Notes: generated by a model not told the origin, from the letters alone. Positions 37,268-45,647 are shown, counted from the stretch's first letter. The stretch: DNA of 64,000 nt from Bacteroidales bacterium (GCA_023229525.1 JALNZC010000007.1:62001-126000); one strand, 5' to 3'. Made by a program: numbers and translations.

Positions 37268-37891
37268 TTAATGTTCATATAGCCGGACCTCAAAATCATC
37301 CACAAGTACCTTCCCTGTACCACGATTCCAAAAATAGGCCTGGAGGACATCCTCTTTGTCAGGAACAGGTGGAATTCGGTAATCAATGGTCACCTTGTTC
37401 CACCGGTTGGGTACCAGGTTTTCCATTTCAAGCGGGACTGACATATATTTAAAATTTACGCCATTATGGTTACAAGTAGCCACAAGGCTGCACTTCACTT
37501 CGGCCGGAGGGCACGAAAACCATACATAACCCGTGGCACGGAGCCACGACGAATCGTGAACAAGAAGATCCCTGAAACGGATCCATAACCCAGGTGCAAA
37601 GGGGACCCAGGGTTTCATGCAAAAAGACTGCTTGCTATTGTACCCGGCAGAAAAAAGATGTGTGGCAGTATCCTCCGGATTGCCCCATTCAAAGTCATAG
37701 AAGACCAGGCGTCTGCTCCTGAACCCGGTGGTGTCAGGCAACTGCTCCCGGTCGATATTTTTAGAAAGATCCGGCTTTTTGTGCAGCGCTTTTTCTTCGC
37801 GTAACCCATTCCACAAAATAAAAACACCAAGCAACACCAATCCCGACAACGCTGCAAAAATCAATTTCCGGGAACCTCCATCTACTAACAT
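37268..37891 (-). CDS. Single-pass membrane protein carrying a stand-alone jelly-roll module
   Basis: A 207-residue protein with one N-terminal membrane helix (residues about 9-27) and then almost only the shared module: RLVFYDFEWGN, SGY-like strand, LRATGYVWFSCPPAEVKCSL, and finally VLQAYFWNRG plus VLVDDFEVRLYE. It is the minimal form of the domain found at the end of the PMT-like proteins, closest to the 25.1-kb copy. No catalytic residues are recognised; a periplasmic carbohydrate-binding role is inferred from fold shape and neighbours. It precedes the 35.3-kb membrane gene on the same strand. Confidence 0.7.
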   Translation of the reverse strand: MLVDGGSRKLIFAALSGLVLLGVFILWNGLREEKALHKKPDLSKNIDREQLPDTTGFRSRRLVFYDFEWGNPEDTATHLFSAGYNSKQSFCMKPWVPFAPGLWIRFRDLLVHDSSWLRATGYVWFSCPPAEVKCSLVATCNHNGVNFKYMSVPLEMENLVPNRWNKVTIDYRIPPVPDKEDVLQAYFWNRGTGKVLVDDFEVRLYEH

Positions 37892-37980
37892 TGATTTGCC
37901 AATTTATTGAAAATTAAGCATCTGCTTAAATTCAAAACCTCATCTAAAACCTTAAAATAAATATTTGTCCACCCATCCTC

Positions 37981-38205
37981 CAATCTTCAATCAACACATC
38001 TTCAAATCTTCAAATTAACTCATTTTCAAATCTTCACATTTTCAAATCTTCAATCAACACATCTTCAAATCTTCAAATCAGCACATTTTCAAACTATTAC
38101 ATTTTCAAATCTTCAAATCAGCACATTTTCAAATTATTACATTTTCAAATCTTCAAATCAACACATTTTCAAATTATTACATTTTCAAATCTTCAAATTC
38201 CCTTT
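37981..38205. repeat. Composite tandem array built on TCTTCAAA/TTTTCAAA
   Basis: About 225 bp of nested repeats. A 40-bp compound unit (CATTTTCAAATCTTCAAATC... to ...CAAATTATTA) occurs about three times at 38079-38199, and shorter TCTTCAAA/TTTTCAAA words precede it. With the next entry it fills the 359-bp gap between the 37.3-kb gene and the GT2. Confidence 0.85.
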
Positions 38206-38210
38206 CAATC

Positions 38211-38252
38211 GTCCTTCGTCCTTCGTCCCTCGTCTTTCGTCCCTCGTCCTTC
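38211..38252. repeat. Heptamer array (TTCGTCC / GGACGAA units)
   Basis: Six imperfect 7-bp units ending inside the stop codon of the GT2 gene (TGA at 38251-38253). Same family as at 47.8 and 58.4 kb. Confidence 0.85.
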
Positions 38253-38985
38253 ATTTCAGATATCTCCTGTCCAGTATATTATACTTGATCAAGCACCAAA
38301 TAGCCCGGAACGCATCTTTCATCCCGATTTTTTTCCCTTCCTGATAAGTACGTCCGTAATAGGAAATGCCTACTTCATAAATACGGATACCGGGAAATCG
38401 GGAAATTTTTGATGTCACTTCCGGTTCGAATCCAAAACGATTCTCTTTGAAATAGATCTTTTTAATATATCCGGCCTGGAAAAGCTTATAGCAGGTTTCC
38501 ATGTCGGAAAGGTTCAGATTGGTGAACAAATTGGAAACAAACGTCAGGATTTGATTTCCGATCGAATGCCAGAAAAAGAGGATACGATGTGGCCGGCCCC
38601 CCTTAAAACGCGAACCGTACACCACATCTGCAAAACCGTCGATGACGGGTTTCAGCAATATATTGTACTCCTGTGGATCGTATTCCAGGTCGGCATCCTG
38701 GATGATGATCAGATCGCCGGTTGCTTCCTGGATTCCACGGTGTAATGCCGCCCCTTTTCCCTGGTTTACCTCCTGGGTGAATAAGCGGATATCGGCTCCG
38801 GGATGATTTTTCATGTAGGCTTCAAGTACTTGCAGCGTTGTATCGACACTACGGTCATCAACGATAATGATCTCTTTTTGCAGGCCGGCGATCAATTCCA
38901 CTGCCATTATCCGATCGAGGATATAATGAATGGTGCCTGCTTCGTTGTAAGCAGGGATTAAAACACTGAGTTTCTGGAATTCCAT
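38251..38985 (-). CDS. GT2 glycosyltransferase, polyprenyl-phosphate mannose synthase-like
   Basis: A 244-residue GT-A transferase: SVLIPAYNEAGTI, IIVDDRSVDTT, NQGKGAALHRGI and the metal-binding IIQDADLEYDP motif. Later, GSRFKGG and FGFEPEVTSKI are typical of enzymes loading a polyprenyl phosphate. The start at 38985 (MEFQKLSVL) is preferred over 39006 because the likely -7 box TAAATTTG (39004-39011) overlaps the latter. It is 27-48 bp downstream of murF-alr and probably feeds the PMT-like proteins. Confidence 0.88.
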   Translation of the reverse strand: MEFQKLSVLIPAYNEAGTIHYILDRIMAVELIAGLQKEIIIVDDRSVDTTLQVLEAYMKNHPGADIRLFTQEVNQGKGAALHRGIQEATGDLIIIQDADLEYDPQEYNILLKPVIDGFADVVYGSRFKGGRPHRILFFWHSIGNQILTFVSNLFTNLNLSDMETCYKLFQAGYIKKIYFKENRFGFEPEVTSKISRFPGIRIYEVGISYYGRTYQEGKKIGMKDAFRAIWCLIKYNILDRRYLK

Positions 38986-39003
38986 AGTTACCGTTTCAAA
39001 CGG

Positions 39004-39011
39004 CAAATTTA
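39004..39011 (-). promoter_or_regulatory. -7 box TAAATTTG before the GT2 gene
   Basis: CAAATTTA on the plus strand; fits TAnnTTTG on the minus strand, 18 bp before the ATG at 38985. It lies in the short gap after murF-alr. Confidence 0.4.
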
Positions 39012-39033
39012 AAAGAAATTATACTGGAAAAGG

Positions 39034-41751
39034 TTATTCGTAATAATAGATCCGCTTGACCCGCCGCGAAATCCCTGTCAGCACTTCATAGGGAATAGTC
39101 CCTATGGCCTGAGCCAGTTCCATTACCGGATGGTCATCACCGAAGATGATCACCTCGGTGCCCTCTGAGATGCAGGATGCAGGATACAGGATACAGGATT
39201 CAGGATTACTTTTATTTCCAAGTCGATTTTCAATAATTGCCATTTTTTGGTCTGTTCCTTCGTTTTTATCCTGTATCCTGTATCCTGCATCCTGTATCTC
39301 TGTAATATCGATCATCGTCAAATCCATACACACATTTCCGATAATGGGGGCAGGTTTCCCCTGGATATAAAGTTTTCCTGCTCCATTTCCCAGCCGGCGG
39401 TTCAGGCCATCGGCATAACCTATCGGGACGAGGGCAATGATTCGGTCATCAAGCGCTACTCCCCGGCGGTTATACCCGATCGTATCCCCGGCCTGTACCT
39501 TTTTGATCTGGGTGATTACCGATTTCAGTGTACTCACATTGCGGAGTTTTGATTGTTCAACGGTATCACTGCCAATTCCATATAAACCGATACCCAGTCT
39601 GACCATGTCGAATTGTGCTTCGGGGAACCGCCAAACACCTGCTGAATTGAGAATATGTCGCAGGATGGAATATCCGAAATGATCCAGTATCCGGTTGCTC
39701 ATGGTCTCGAACAGGGCGATCTGTTTTCCGGTAAAATCATCTTCTTTGGGATCTTCACTGGCCGCGAGATGTGAAAACACCGATTGAATATGAAGATTCG
39801 GATTAAGGGTTAACCGATTAATCAAAGGATTCAACTCTTGCGGTCCAAATCCCAAACGGTGCATTCCGGTATCGAGTTTCACATGGATGCGGACTTCCTC
39901 CTGGATTGAAGTCTGGTTCTGGAGTATGGCTTCCAGGAGCAGGTCCAGGATGCGGAAATTATAAATTTCAGGTTCCAGGTTATACTTCAGCAGGGTATCG
40001 AGGCTTTCCTCTTCGGGGCTCATCACCATGATGGGCAGGTGAATACCGGCTTTACGGAGCTCCACCCCTTCATCGGCATAGGCCACAGCCAGATAATCGA
40101 CACGGTGAAACTGCAACACACTGGCAATCTCGTAGCTTCCGCTTCCATATGAGAAAGCTTTGACCATAGCCATGGTTTTGGTTCCCGGCTTTAAAAGTGA
40201 ACGGTAATGATTCAGGTTGTGGATCAAAGCGTCGAGATTGATTTCCATCACCGTTTCATGTGCTTTTTGTTGCAATACCTGGCTGATCTTCTCAAATTCG
40301 AACAGGCGAGCCCCTTTCAGCAGGATAGTCTCATTCTGAAATGAAGAAACCGGGAATTGGTGCAGAAATTCATCGGTGGATGTAAAAAATGCTTTATCCA
40401 TCGGGAATTTATCCGTTTGCTTTACCAGATCACGCCCGATACCGATGATGCGGTCGATGTGATGATTTAACAGCAATTCGCTGATCTCCCTGTAAAGGCC
40501 ATCCTTTTCACGCCCTGTCTGGAGAATATCGGACAGGATGATGGTCTTTTTCAGGTGCTGGTTCTGCTGATTTAAAAAGTTCAGGGCGATACTCAGCGAA
40601 TTGATATCGGAATTATAACTGTCATTGATCAGTGAACAGTGATTGATCGCCTCCTTGAGTTCAAGGCGCATGGCGATGGGAGTTAACGAAGAAAAACGAT
40701 CCAGGATGCTGGATCCTGGATACTGGATACTGGATGCTGGATTTTTTTGACTTCTGTTTTGAATTTCGAGACTGGAACTTTGAAATTTGAAATTTGAAAT
40801 TTCATCCAGCATCCAGCATCCAGGATCCAGGATCAAAATTGTTACCAGACAATGTATGGCATTTTCGATGGAGGCATCGTCGATGAATGGGATATCAATG
40901 GAGATTGTCTCAGAGTGGAATGTGGCCGAGATATTCGTTTTATTGGTCACCTTCTCAATGGAGTTGATCTTTAGATCGGCATCGTTGTTACGGCTCCATG
41001 TAAAGGTTTTGAGGTTCCTGTACAGCCGGTCTGCCTGCAAACATTCGCTGATCAACTCATAATCTGCGCAATAGATCAATATTTCCGAATGTTTAAAGAG
41101 TTTCAGTTTCTCTTCTACTTTCTGGCGCCGGGAGTTAAAATGTTCGTCATGTGCCGGCCCGGTATTCGTAAAAAGTCCGATGCTGGGATGGATGACATTT
41201 TCAAGCTTTTCCATTTCTCCCGGTTGGGATATACCAGCTTCGAAAATGGCAAAATTGTGTTCCGGTGTCATTTTCCAGACCGAAAGTGGAACGCCAATCT
41301 GGGAATTATAACTTTTTGGGCTCCGGATGATCTTTAAATCGGGACTCAGCAATTGAAACAACCATTCTTTGATGATGGTCTTCCCGTTACTTCCTGTTAT
41401 TCCAACTACGGGAAAGGTAAATTGCCGGCGGTGAAATGCAGCCAGATCCTGGAGTGCAGCCAATGTGTCAGGAACAAGGATAAAGGATGCCTGATCCTGG
41501 ATACTGGATACTGGATGCTGGATGCTGGATACCAGAAAATTTCTCACTCCTTTCTCATAAAGTTCCGCGATGAATCGATGTCCGTCGTTACGACCAGAAA
41601 CAAGAGCAATAAAAAGACAATGTTCGGATTGGATAAGTCTGCGGCTGTCAATCAGCAGATCATGGACTACAGGATCATTGTTTTTGTGGGAATACAATTT
41701 CCCATGACAGATGCGGGCAATTTCAGAGACCGTATATTCCGGCACTTTCAT
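39034..41751 (-). CDS. murF-alr: Fused MurF ligase and alanine racemase, with repeat-derived insertions
   Basis: A 905-residue bifunctional enzyme of Bacteroidota type: MurF adds D-Ala-D-Ala to the UDP-MurNAc-tripeptide, and the racemase makes D-alanine. The MurF part (1-480) has the ATP loop GITGSNGKT. The racemase part has the PLP lysine in AMVKAFSYGSGS and the conserved VRLGIGLYGIG segment. It is longer than usual because three heptamer-repeat tracts are translated in frame: SSIQHPVSSIQDQ near residue 77, a stretch with LDPGCWMLDE and SSIQYPGSSILD in mid MurF, and EIQDAGYRIQDKN...ILYPASCISEG near the racemase C-terminus. The gene overlaps pdxA by 4 bp. Both catalytic cores look complete. 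Confidence 0.95.
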   Translation of the reverse strand: MKVPEYTVSEIARICHGKLYSHKNNDPVVHDLLIDSRRLIQSEHCLFIALVSGRNDGHRFIAELYEKGVRNFLVSSIQHPVSSIQDQASFILVPDTLAALQDLAAFHRRQFTFPVVGITGSNGKTIIKEWLFQLLSPDLKIIRSPKSYNSQIGVPLSVWKMTPEHNFAIFEAGISQPGEMEKLENVIHPSIGLFTNTGPAHDEHFNSRRQKVEEKLKLFKHSEILIYCADYELISECLQADRLYRNLKTFTWSRNNDADLKINSIEKVTNKTNISATFHSETISIDIPFIDDASIENAIHCLVTILILDPGCWMLDEISNFKFQSSSLEIQNRSQKNPASSIQYPGSSILDRFSSLTPIAMRLELKEAINHCSLINDSYNSDINSLSIALNFLNQQNQHLKKTIILSDILQTGREKDGLYREISELLLNHHIDRIIGIGRDLVKQTDKFPMDKAFFTSTDEFLHQFPVSSFQNETILLKGARLFEFEKISQVLQQKAHETVMEINLDALIHNLNHYRSLLKPGTKTMAMVKAFSYGSGSYEIASVLQFHRVDYLAVAYADEGVELRKAGIHLPIMVMSPEEESLDTLLKYNLEPEIYNFRILDLLLEAILQNQTSIQEEVRIHVKLDTGMHRLGFGPQELNPLINRLTLNPNLHIQSVFSHLAASEDPKEDDFTGKQIALFETMSNRILDHFGYSILRHILNSAGVWRFPEAQFDMVRLGIGLYGIGSDTVEQSKLRNVSTLKSVITQIKKVQAGDTIGYNRRGVALDDRIIALVPIGYADGLNRRLGNGAGKLYIQGKPAPIIGNVCMDLTMIDITEIQDAGYRIQDKNEGTDQKMAIIENRLGNKSNPESCILYPASCISEGTEVIIFGDDHPVMELAQAIGTIPYEVLTGISRRVKRIYYYE
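39167..39300. repeat. Inverted heptamer pair inside the racemase coding region (33-bp hairpin)
   Basis: Left arm 39167-39199 and right arm 39268-39300 are complementary over 33 bp with one mismatch, which is a G-U pair in RNA on one strand. The loop is 68 nt. The arms are tandem GGATACA/GGATGCA units. The frame stays open through the whole element. Confidence 0.92.
40705..40834. repeat. Inverted heptamer pair inside the MurF coding region
   Basis: Arms 40705-40736 and 40803-40834 pair over 32 bp with three mismatches. Units are TGGATGC/TGGATAC/TGGATCC. The loop also contains three GAAATTT heptamers. Translated in frame. Confidence 0.9.
41485..41534. repeat. Single-orientation heptamer array near the MurF N-terminus
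   Basis: Seven imperfect TGGATAC/TGGATGC units, translated as SSIQHPVSSIQDQ in a loop before FILVPDTLAALQ. No inverted partner is near. Confidence 0.85.
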
Positions 41752-42827
41752 GCATGGTGATTTTCCGGTTCCGGACCGGCAGGTTGCAACACATTGGAAT
41801 GAAGCGCATCGTATTCCAGCCGGTTCATATAAATATCACAGGCCATATACAAAGCGTTACGAAACGATTCGGGAGAGGCCTCGTTTTTTCCGGCCAGATC
41901 GTATGCTGTTCCATGCGCCGGCGAAGTGCGCACGATAGACAATCCGGCAGTGAAATTTACTCCTTCTTCAAACGTCATCACTTTAAACGGAGTCATGCCC
42001 TGGTCGTGATACATAGCTAAGATACCATCAAAATTTTTAAAGCTGCCTGCTCCGAAAAATCCATCGGCCGGATAAGGCCCAAAGGCCAGGATATTCTGAT
42101 TGTACGCCTTATCAATAGCCGGTTGAATGATGGTTTTTTCTTCATCGCCCAACAGACCGTTATCTCCGGCATGGGGATTAAGCGCAAGTATGGCAATACG
42201 GGGTTTTATCACCCCGAAATCACGCATGAGCGAATGATTCATCACCCGGATTTTCCGTAAAATAAGTTCTTCTGAAAGGGCATCTCTGACGCTTCCAAGC
42301 GGAATGTGACCCGTAACCATCCCAATGCGAATTACTTTATTGATCATCAGCATCAGGTAATCGTCGGCGGAAAATTTTTTAGCAAAATATTCGGTGTGGC
42401 CGGGAAATGGAAAATTGGCCGACTGGATATTTTTTTTGTTGATCGGCGCCGTTACCACAACATCGATATTGTTTTTTAACAGGTCATCCGTGGCTGCTTC
42501 GAGTGATAATAATGCCAATTCTCCGGCGATTGAAGTTGATTTACCCAGATCGATTTTGATCTCTTCATCATGGATGTTGACGATGTTCGGTCTGCGTGGG
42601 TGGGCCTGATCGGCTTTTTTTACAAGATTAAAATTAAAATCATTGATATTTAATGTTTTTCTATGATACGATGCCACTTTTGATGAACCATAAACCACGA
42701 TGGTGTACAACTCCATTAACCGTTGATCCTGTAAAGTTTTTATGATGATCTCGTAACTGATGCCATTCACATCGCCATGGGTAATTCCTACCCTTATCCG
42801 TTTTTCCTTTTCCGTTGTTTGTTCCAT
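41748..42827 (-). CDS. pdxA: 4-hydroxythreonine-4-phosphate dehydrogenase
   Basis: A 359-residue cytoplasmic enzyme of the DXP-dependent vitamin B6 route. It oxidises 4-phosphohydroxy-threonine to 3-amino-1-hydroxyacetone phosphate. Signature stretches are GITHGDVNGISYEII near the start, PGHTEYFAKKF, ALNPHAGDNGLLGDEE (metal-site histidine) and AMYHDQGMTPFKVM (second metal histidine). Length is usual for the family. It overlaps murF-alr by 4 bp (ATGA) and its start codon touches the end of pepA, so pepA, pdxA, murF-alr form a translationally linked operon. Confidence 0.95.
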   Translation of the reverse strand: MEQTTEKEKRIRVGITHGDVNGISYEIIIKTLQDQRLMELYTIVVYGSSKVASYHRKTLNINDFNFNLVKKADQAHPRRPNIVNIHDEEIKIDLGKSTSIAGELALLSLEAATDDLLKNNIDVVVTAPINKKNIQSANFPFPGHTEYFAKKFSADDYLMLMINKVIRIGMVTGHIPLGSVRDALSEELILRKIRVMNHSLMRDFGVIKPRIAILALNPHAGDNGLLGDEEKTIIQPAIDKAYNQNILAFGPYPADGFFGAGSFKNFDGILAMYHDQGMTPFKVMTFEEGVNFTAGLSIVRTSPAHGTAYDLAGKNEASPESFRNALYMACDIYMNRLEYDALHSNVLQPAGPEPENHHA

Positions 42828-44377
42828 TAAACCTGTTTTTTTGCAAATTTAGCGATAAAATCAAATAACAGCCGTACTCCGAAACCGGTTCCTCCCTGTC
42901 CCCTGTAACTGTCCTGTTTCTCCAGGAAAGCAGGTCCGGCAATATCGAGGTGGATGTATGGATAATCGGTGAATTTTTCCAGGAATTTTCCTGCAGTGAT
43001 CATTCCGGCTTCGGCAGGACCTATATTTTTCAAGTCAGCCAGATCAGATTTCACCAACTCGCCATATTCTTCCCAAAGGGGAAATTCGACAAGCCGTTCA
43101 CAGACATTTTCACCACAAATTTTCAGGATTTCCATTTCAGCAACTGCTTTTGACTGCATAGCTGCGGCGCCGAATTTACCGATTGCCCTAACTGCAGAAC
43201 CGGTAAGTGTCGCCAGGTCGATGACCAGGCCAGGATGATACTTTTGTGCATAACTTAAGGCATCTGCCAAAAGGAGCCGGCCTTCAGCGTCGGTATTCAT
43301 TACTTCCACGGTCATGCTATTATGCATCCGGATAATATCACCCGAAACCAGCGCTTTTTCCCCCGGGCGGTTATCTGTTGCCGGCAACAATCCGACTACA
43401 TGAACCGGAAGCTTCGCTTTTGCTATAGCATAAATAGAGGAAGCGACGGCGGCAGCCCCCGACATATCATCCTTCATGTTCATCATGGAATCGCCGGGTT
43501 TGAGATTCATCCCGCCCGAATCATAAACAACACCTTTTCCAATAAAGACAAAAGGTTTTTTGTTCCTGGAATGCTTTGGTTTCCATTCTAACACGGTAAA
43601 GGTCGGGGGTTCGAGACTCCCCTGATTTACGCCCAGAATACCACCCATTTTCAAGGCTTCCAGCTTCTTTTTATTCAGGATCTCAACCGAAACTCCACAA
43701 GATTCTATCATCTTTACGACTTCCCCGGCAAAAACCGTGGCGGTCAGATAGGAATTGGGTTCATTGATGAGGTCGCGGCAACGAAAAACAGCATCAGTGA
43801 GGATGTTCAGAAGTTGGATGCTGGATGTTGGATGCTGGATGCTGGATGCTGGATGCTTATCGGCGTCTGCCTGTCCCTTTCGCTGGAATCCAGTATCCTG
43901 CATCTTGTATCCTGCATCCTGAAATTCTACCTCTTCCAGTGCCTTTGAGTAAATCTCTATCTCCTCTAACGTATTCTGGTCTTTGCGGTCATTTTTATAT
44001 TTCAGGAACTGGTAGCAACCCAAAGCCATTCCTTCAGCAAAGGCCAGGGTTTCATCAGTCAGGCCTTCGGTGTCAAAAACAGCTACCCGTTTGGCTTTTT
44101 GTTCATTCAGCAATTTTCCGGTTTTATCGCCGGCTTTACGGCATGCCTCCCTTTGTTTCGGCTTTTCTTTTTCTTCCTTGACCACAAAAACGTAGATCCA
44201 ATAATCAATCCGGTTGAAGCGGACAATCTCCTTCTTGTGTTTTTCAACCTGTTCACCGATATAAACTTTCTCGGATTTGGAAAACAGACCTGCTGGAAGA
44301 TGAGATAACCGTGAAAGAATGATCACAAGATTGTCGAGCTGCTGTTCTTTGTCGGTCAACGATATGATCGGATACAT
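42827..44377 (-). CDS. pepA: Leucyl aminopeptidase (M17), with repeat-derived insertion
   Basis: A cytoplasmic two-metal aminopeptidase of about 516 residues. Metal and catalytic motifs are VYDSGGMNLKPGDSM, then MKDDMSGAA, and NTDAEGRLLLADAL. Between the N-terminal domain and the catalytic domain a 7-bp repeat pair is translated as EFQDAGYKMQDTGFQ...KHPASSIQHPTSSIQ, a stretch absent from ordinary M17 enzymes. The start at 44377 (MYPIISLTDK) is chosen because the -7 box TACTTTTG at 44411-44418 lies 33 bp before it, so an upstream ATG at 44422 would not be transcribed from it. First gene of the operon to murF-alr. Confidence 0.93.
   Translation of the reverse strand: MYPIISLTDKEQQLDNLVIILSRLSHLPAGLFSKSEKVYIGEQVEKHKKEIVRFNRIDYWIYVFVVKEEKEKPKQREACRKAGDKTGKLLNEQKAKRVAVFDTEGLTDETLAFAEGMALGCYQFLKYKNDRKDQNTLEEIEIYSKALEEVEFQDAGYKMQDTGFQRKGQADADKHPASSIQHPTSSIQLLNILTDAVFRCRDLINEPNSYLTATVFAGEVVKMIESCGVSVEILNKKKLEALKMGGILGVNQGSLEPPTFTVLEWKPKHSRNKKPFVFIGKGVVYDSGGMNLKPGDSMMNMKDDMSGAAAVASSIYAIAKAKLPVHVVGLLPATDNRPGEKALVSGDIIRMHNSMTVEVMNTDAEGRLLLADALSYAQKYHPGLVIDLATLTGSAVRAIGKFGAAAMQSKAVAEMEILKICGENVCERLVEFPLWEEYGELVKSDLADLKNIGPAEAGMITAGKFLEKFTDYPYIHLDIAGPAFLEKQDSYRGQGGTGFGVRLLFDFIAKFAKKQV
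43814..43921. repeat. Inverted heptamer pair inside pepA
   Basis: Left array of six TGGATGC-type units (43814-43856) and right array of AGGATAC-type complements (43886-43921) around a 29-nt spacer. The arms pair imperfectly. Translated in frame. Confidence 0.88.
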
Positions 44378-44410
44378 CTTTTCCTTAATTTTGAAGCGTT
44401 TCAGAAAAGA

Positions 44411-44418
44411 CAAAAGTA
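44411..44418 (-). promoter_or_regulatory. -7 box TACTTTTG for the pepA operon
   Basis: CAAAAGTA on the plus strand, in the 94-bp divergent gap between pepA and mqnC. It settles the pepA start at 44377. Confidence 0.55.
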
Positions 44419-44471
44419 ACACTTTTTATGGAGTCGGGGTGATTTTCATCCCGGTGGAAAAGAATCACGGG

Positions 44472-45575
44472 ATGAAAGCGGATCAACTGTTGAACAAAGC
44501 CATGGCCCTGGAATTCCTATCTGCTGATGAGGGAAGGTTTTTATTTGAGGCCCTTTCTCTGGCCGATATGATGATGTTGGCCCATTCACTCCGGATGCAC
44601 CATCATCCTGAAAAAAAAGTGACCTGGATTATCGACCGGAATGTGAATATTACCAATGTCTGCATTTCGGGGTGTAAATTCTGCAACTTTTACCGGCCCG
44701 GTCACAGTAAAGAGGCTTATATCACAACCATTCCGGATTACTGTGCAAAGATTGAAGAAATGAAGCATCTGGGCGGTAACCAATTATTGCTTCAGGGAGG
44801 AATGCATCCGAAACTGGGTCTCCCGTTTTATGAAACCTTGTTTTCTGATCTGAAGCATCGTTATCCCGAAATCCGGTTACATGCCCTGGGACCGCCTGAA
44901 ATCGTTCACCTGGCAAAATCGGAGAAAATCACCTTTAAAGCGGTACTTGAACGGTTAGTGGCATCCGGTATGGATAGTCTTCCCGGTGCTGGCGCGGAAA
45001 TCCTGGCCGACCGGGTACGGAAAATTCTGTCACCTGCAAAGTGTAGCGCCGCTGAATGGCTGGAGGTGATGAAAGCAGCGCACGAACTTGACCTTACTAC
45101 ATCTGCGACGATGATGTTTGGTCACATTGAAACCCTGGAAGAACGATTATCACACTTGGTGATGTTGCGTGAAATACAATCACAGAAACCCGCTACACAT
45201 AAAGGATTCCTCTCTTTTATCCCATGGCCTTTTCAGGATGAGCATACCGCATTGAGAGACAAGTTGGGTGTTCAAAATAAAGTGACCCCCGAAGAATATA
45301 TCCGAATGATCGCTATCAGCCGGATCATGCTTCCCAATATCCCTAACATACAGGCTTCGTGGCTGACAGTTGGAAAGAAAACAGCCCAGCTTTGCCTTCA
45401 TGCAGGGGCTAATGATTTCGGAAGTATCATGATTGAAGAGAATGTTGTTTCTGTGGCCGGCGCTACCCATAAATTTGATGCGGTGGGAATTCAGAATGCC
45501 ATTCGTGAAGCCGGTTTTGAACCTCAGTTGCGAAACCAGGATTTTACACCCCAACCCTGGCCACCAGTCTCCTGA
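44472..45575 (+). CDS. mqnC: Cyclic dehypoxanthinyl futalosine synthase (radical SAM)
   Basis: A 367-residue radical SAM enzyme of the futalosine menaquinone pathway. The iron-sulfur motif CxxxCxxC is CISGCKFC, preceded by DRNVNITNVC, and YITTIPDYCAKIEEM plus LLLQGGMHPKLGLPFYE fit MqnC closely. Later LPGAGAEILADRVR and FIPWPFQDEHTAL are family markers. The start at 44472 (MKADQLLNKAM) is chosen because upstream codons lie in the divergent promoter region. A strong terminator follows the gene. Presence of MqnC implies menaquinone by this route, not the Men route. Confidence 0.95.
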   Translation: MKADQLLNKAMALEFLSADEGRFLFEALSLADMMMLAHSLRMHHHPEKKVTWIIDRNVNITNVCISGCKFCNFYRPGHSKEAYITTIPDYCAKIEEMKHLGGNQLLLQGGMHPKLGLPFYETLFSDLKHRYPEIRLHALGPPEIVHLAKSEKITFKAVLERLVASGMDSLPGAGAEILADRVRKILSPAKCSAAEWLEVMKAAHELDLTTSATMMFGHIETLEERLSHLVMLREIQSQKPATHKGFLSFIPWPFQDEHTALRDKLGVQNKVTPEEYIRMIAISRIMLPNIPNIQASWLTVGKKTAQLCLHAGANDFGSIMIEENVVSVAGATHKFDAVGIQNAIREAGFEPQLRNQDFTPQPWPPVS

Positions 45576-45580
45576 CTAAT

Positions 45581-45610
45581 AAAAAAGGCGCCTATCGGCG
45601 CCTTTTTTAT
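45581..45610 (+). terminator. Rho-independent terminator after mqnC
   Basis: AAAAAAGGCGCC-TATC-GGCGCCTTTTTT: a 12-bp stem with a T run, six bases after the stop. Symmetrical A and T tracts mean it may also stop transcription from the other side. Confidence 0.93.
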
Positions 45611-45647
45611 CATTTGGTATGAACCCCTGGACAAACCTTGTACTTCA

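Noticed and set aside
37981..38210. Possible CRISPR array
   Set aside because: Repeats are continuous, nested and imperfect, with no unique spacers between constant repeats and no cas genes near.
43825..44181. ORF opposite pepA containing repeat peptides
   Set aside because: Antisense shadow of the repeat insertion; no promoter and no similarity.
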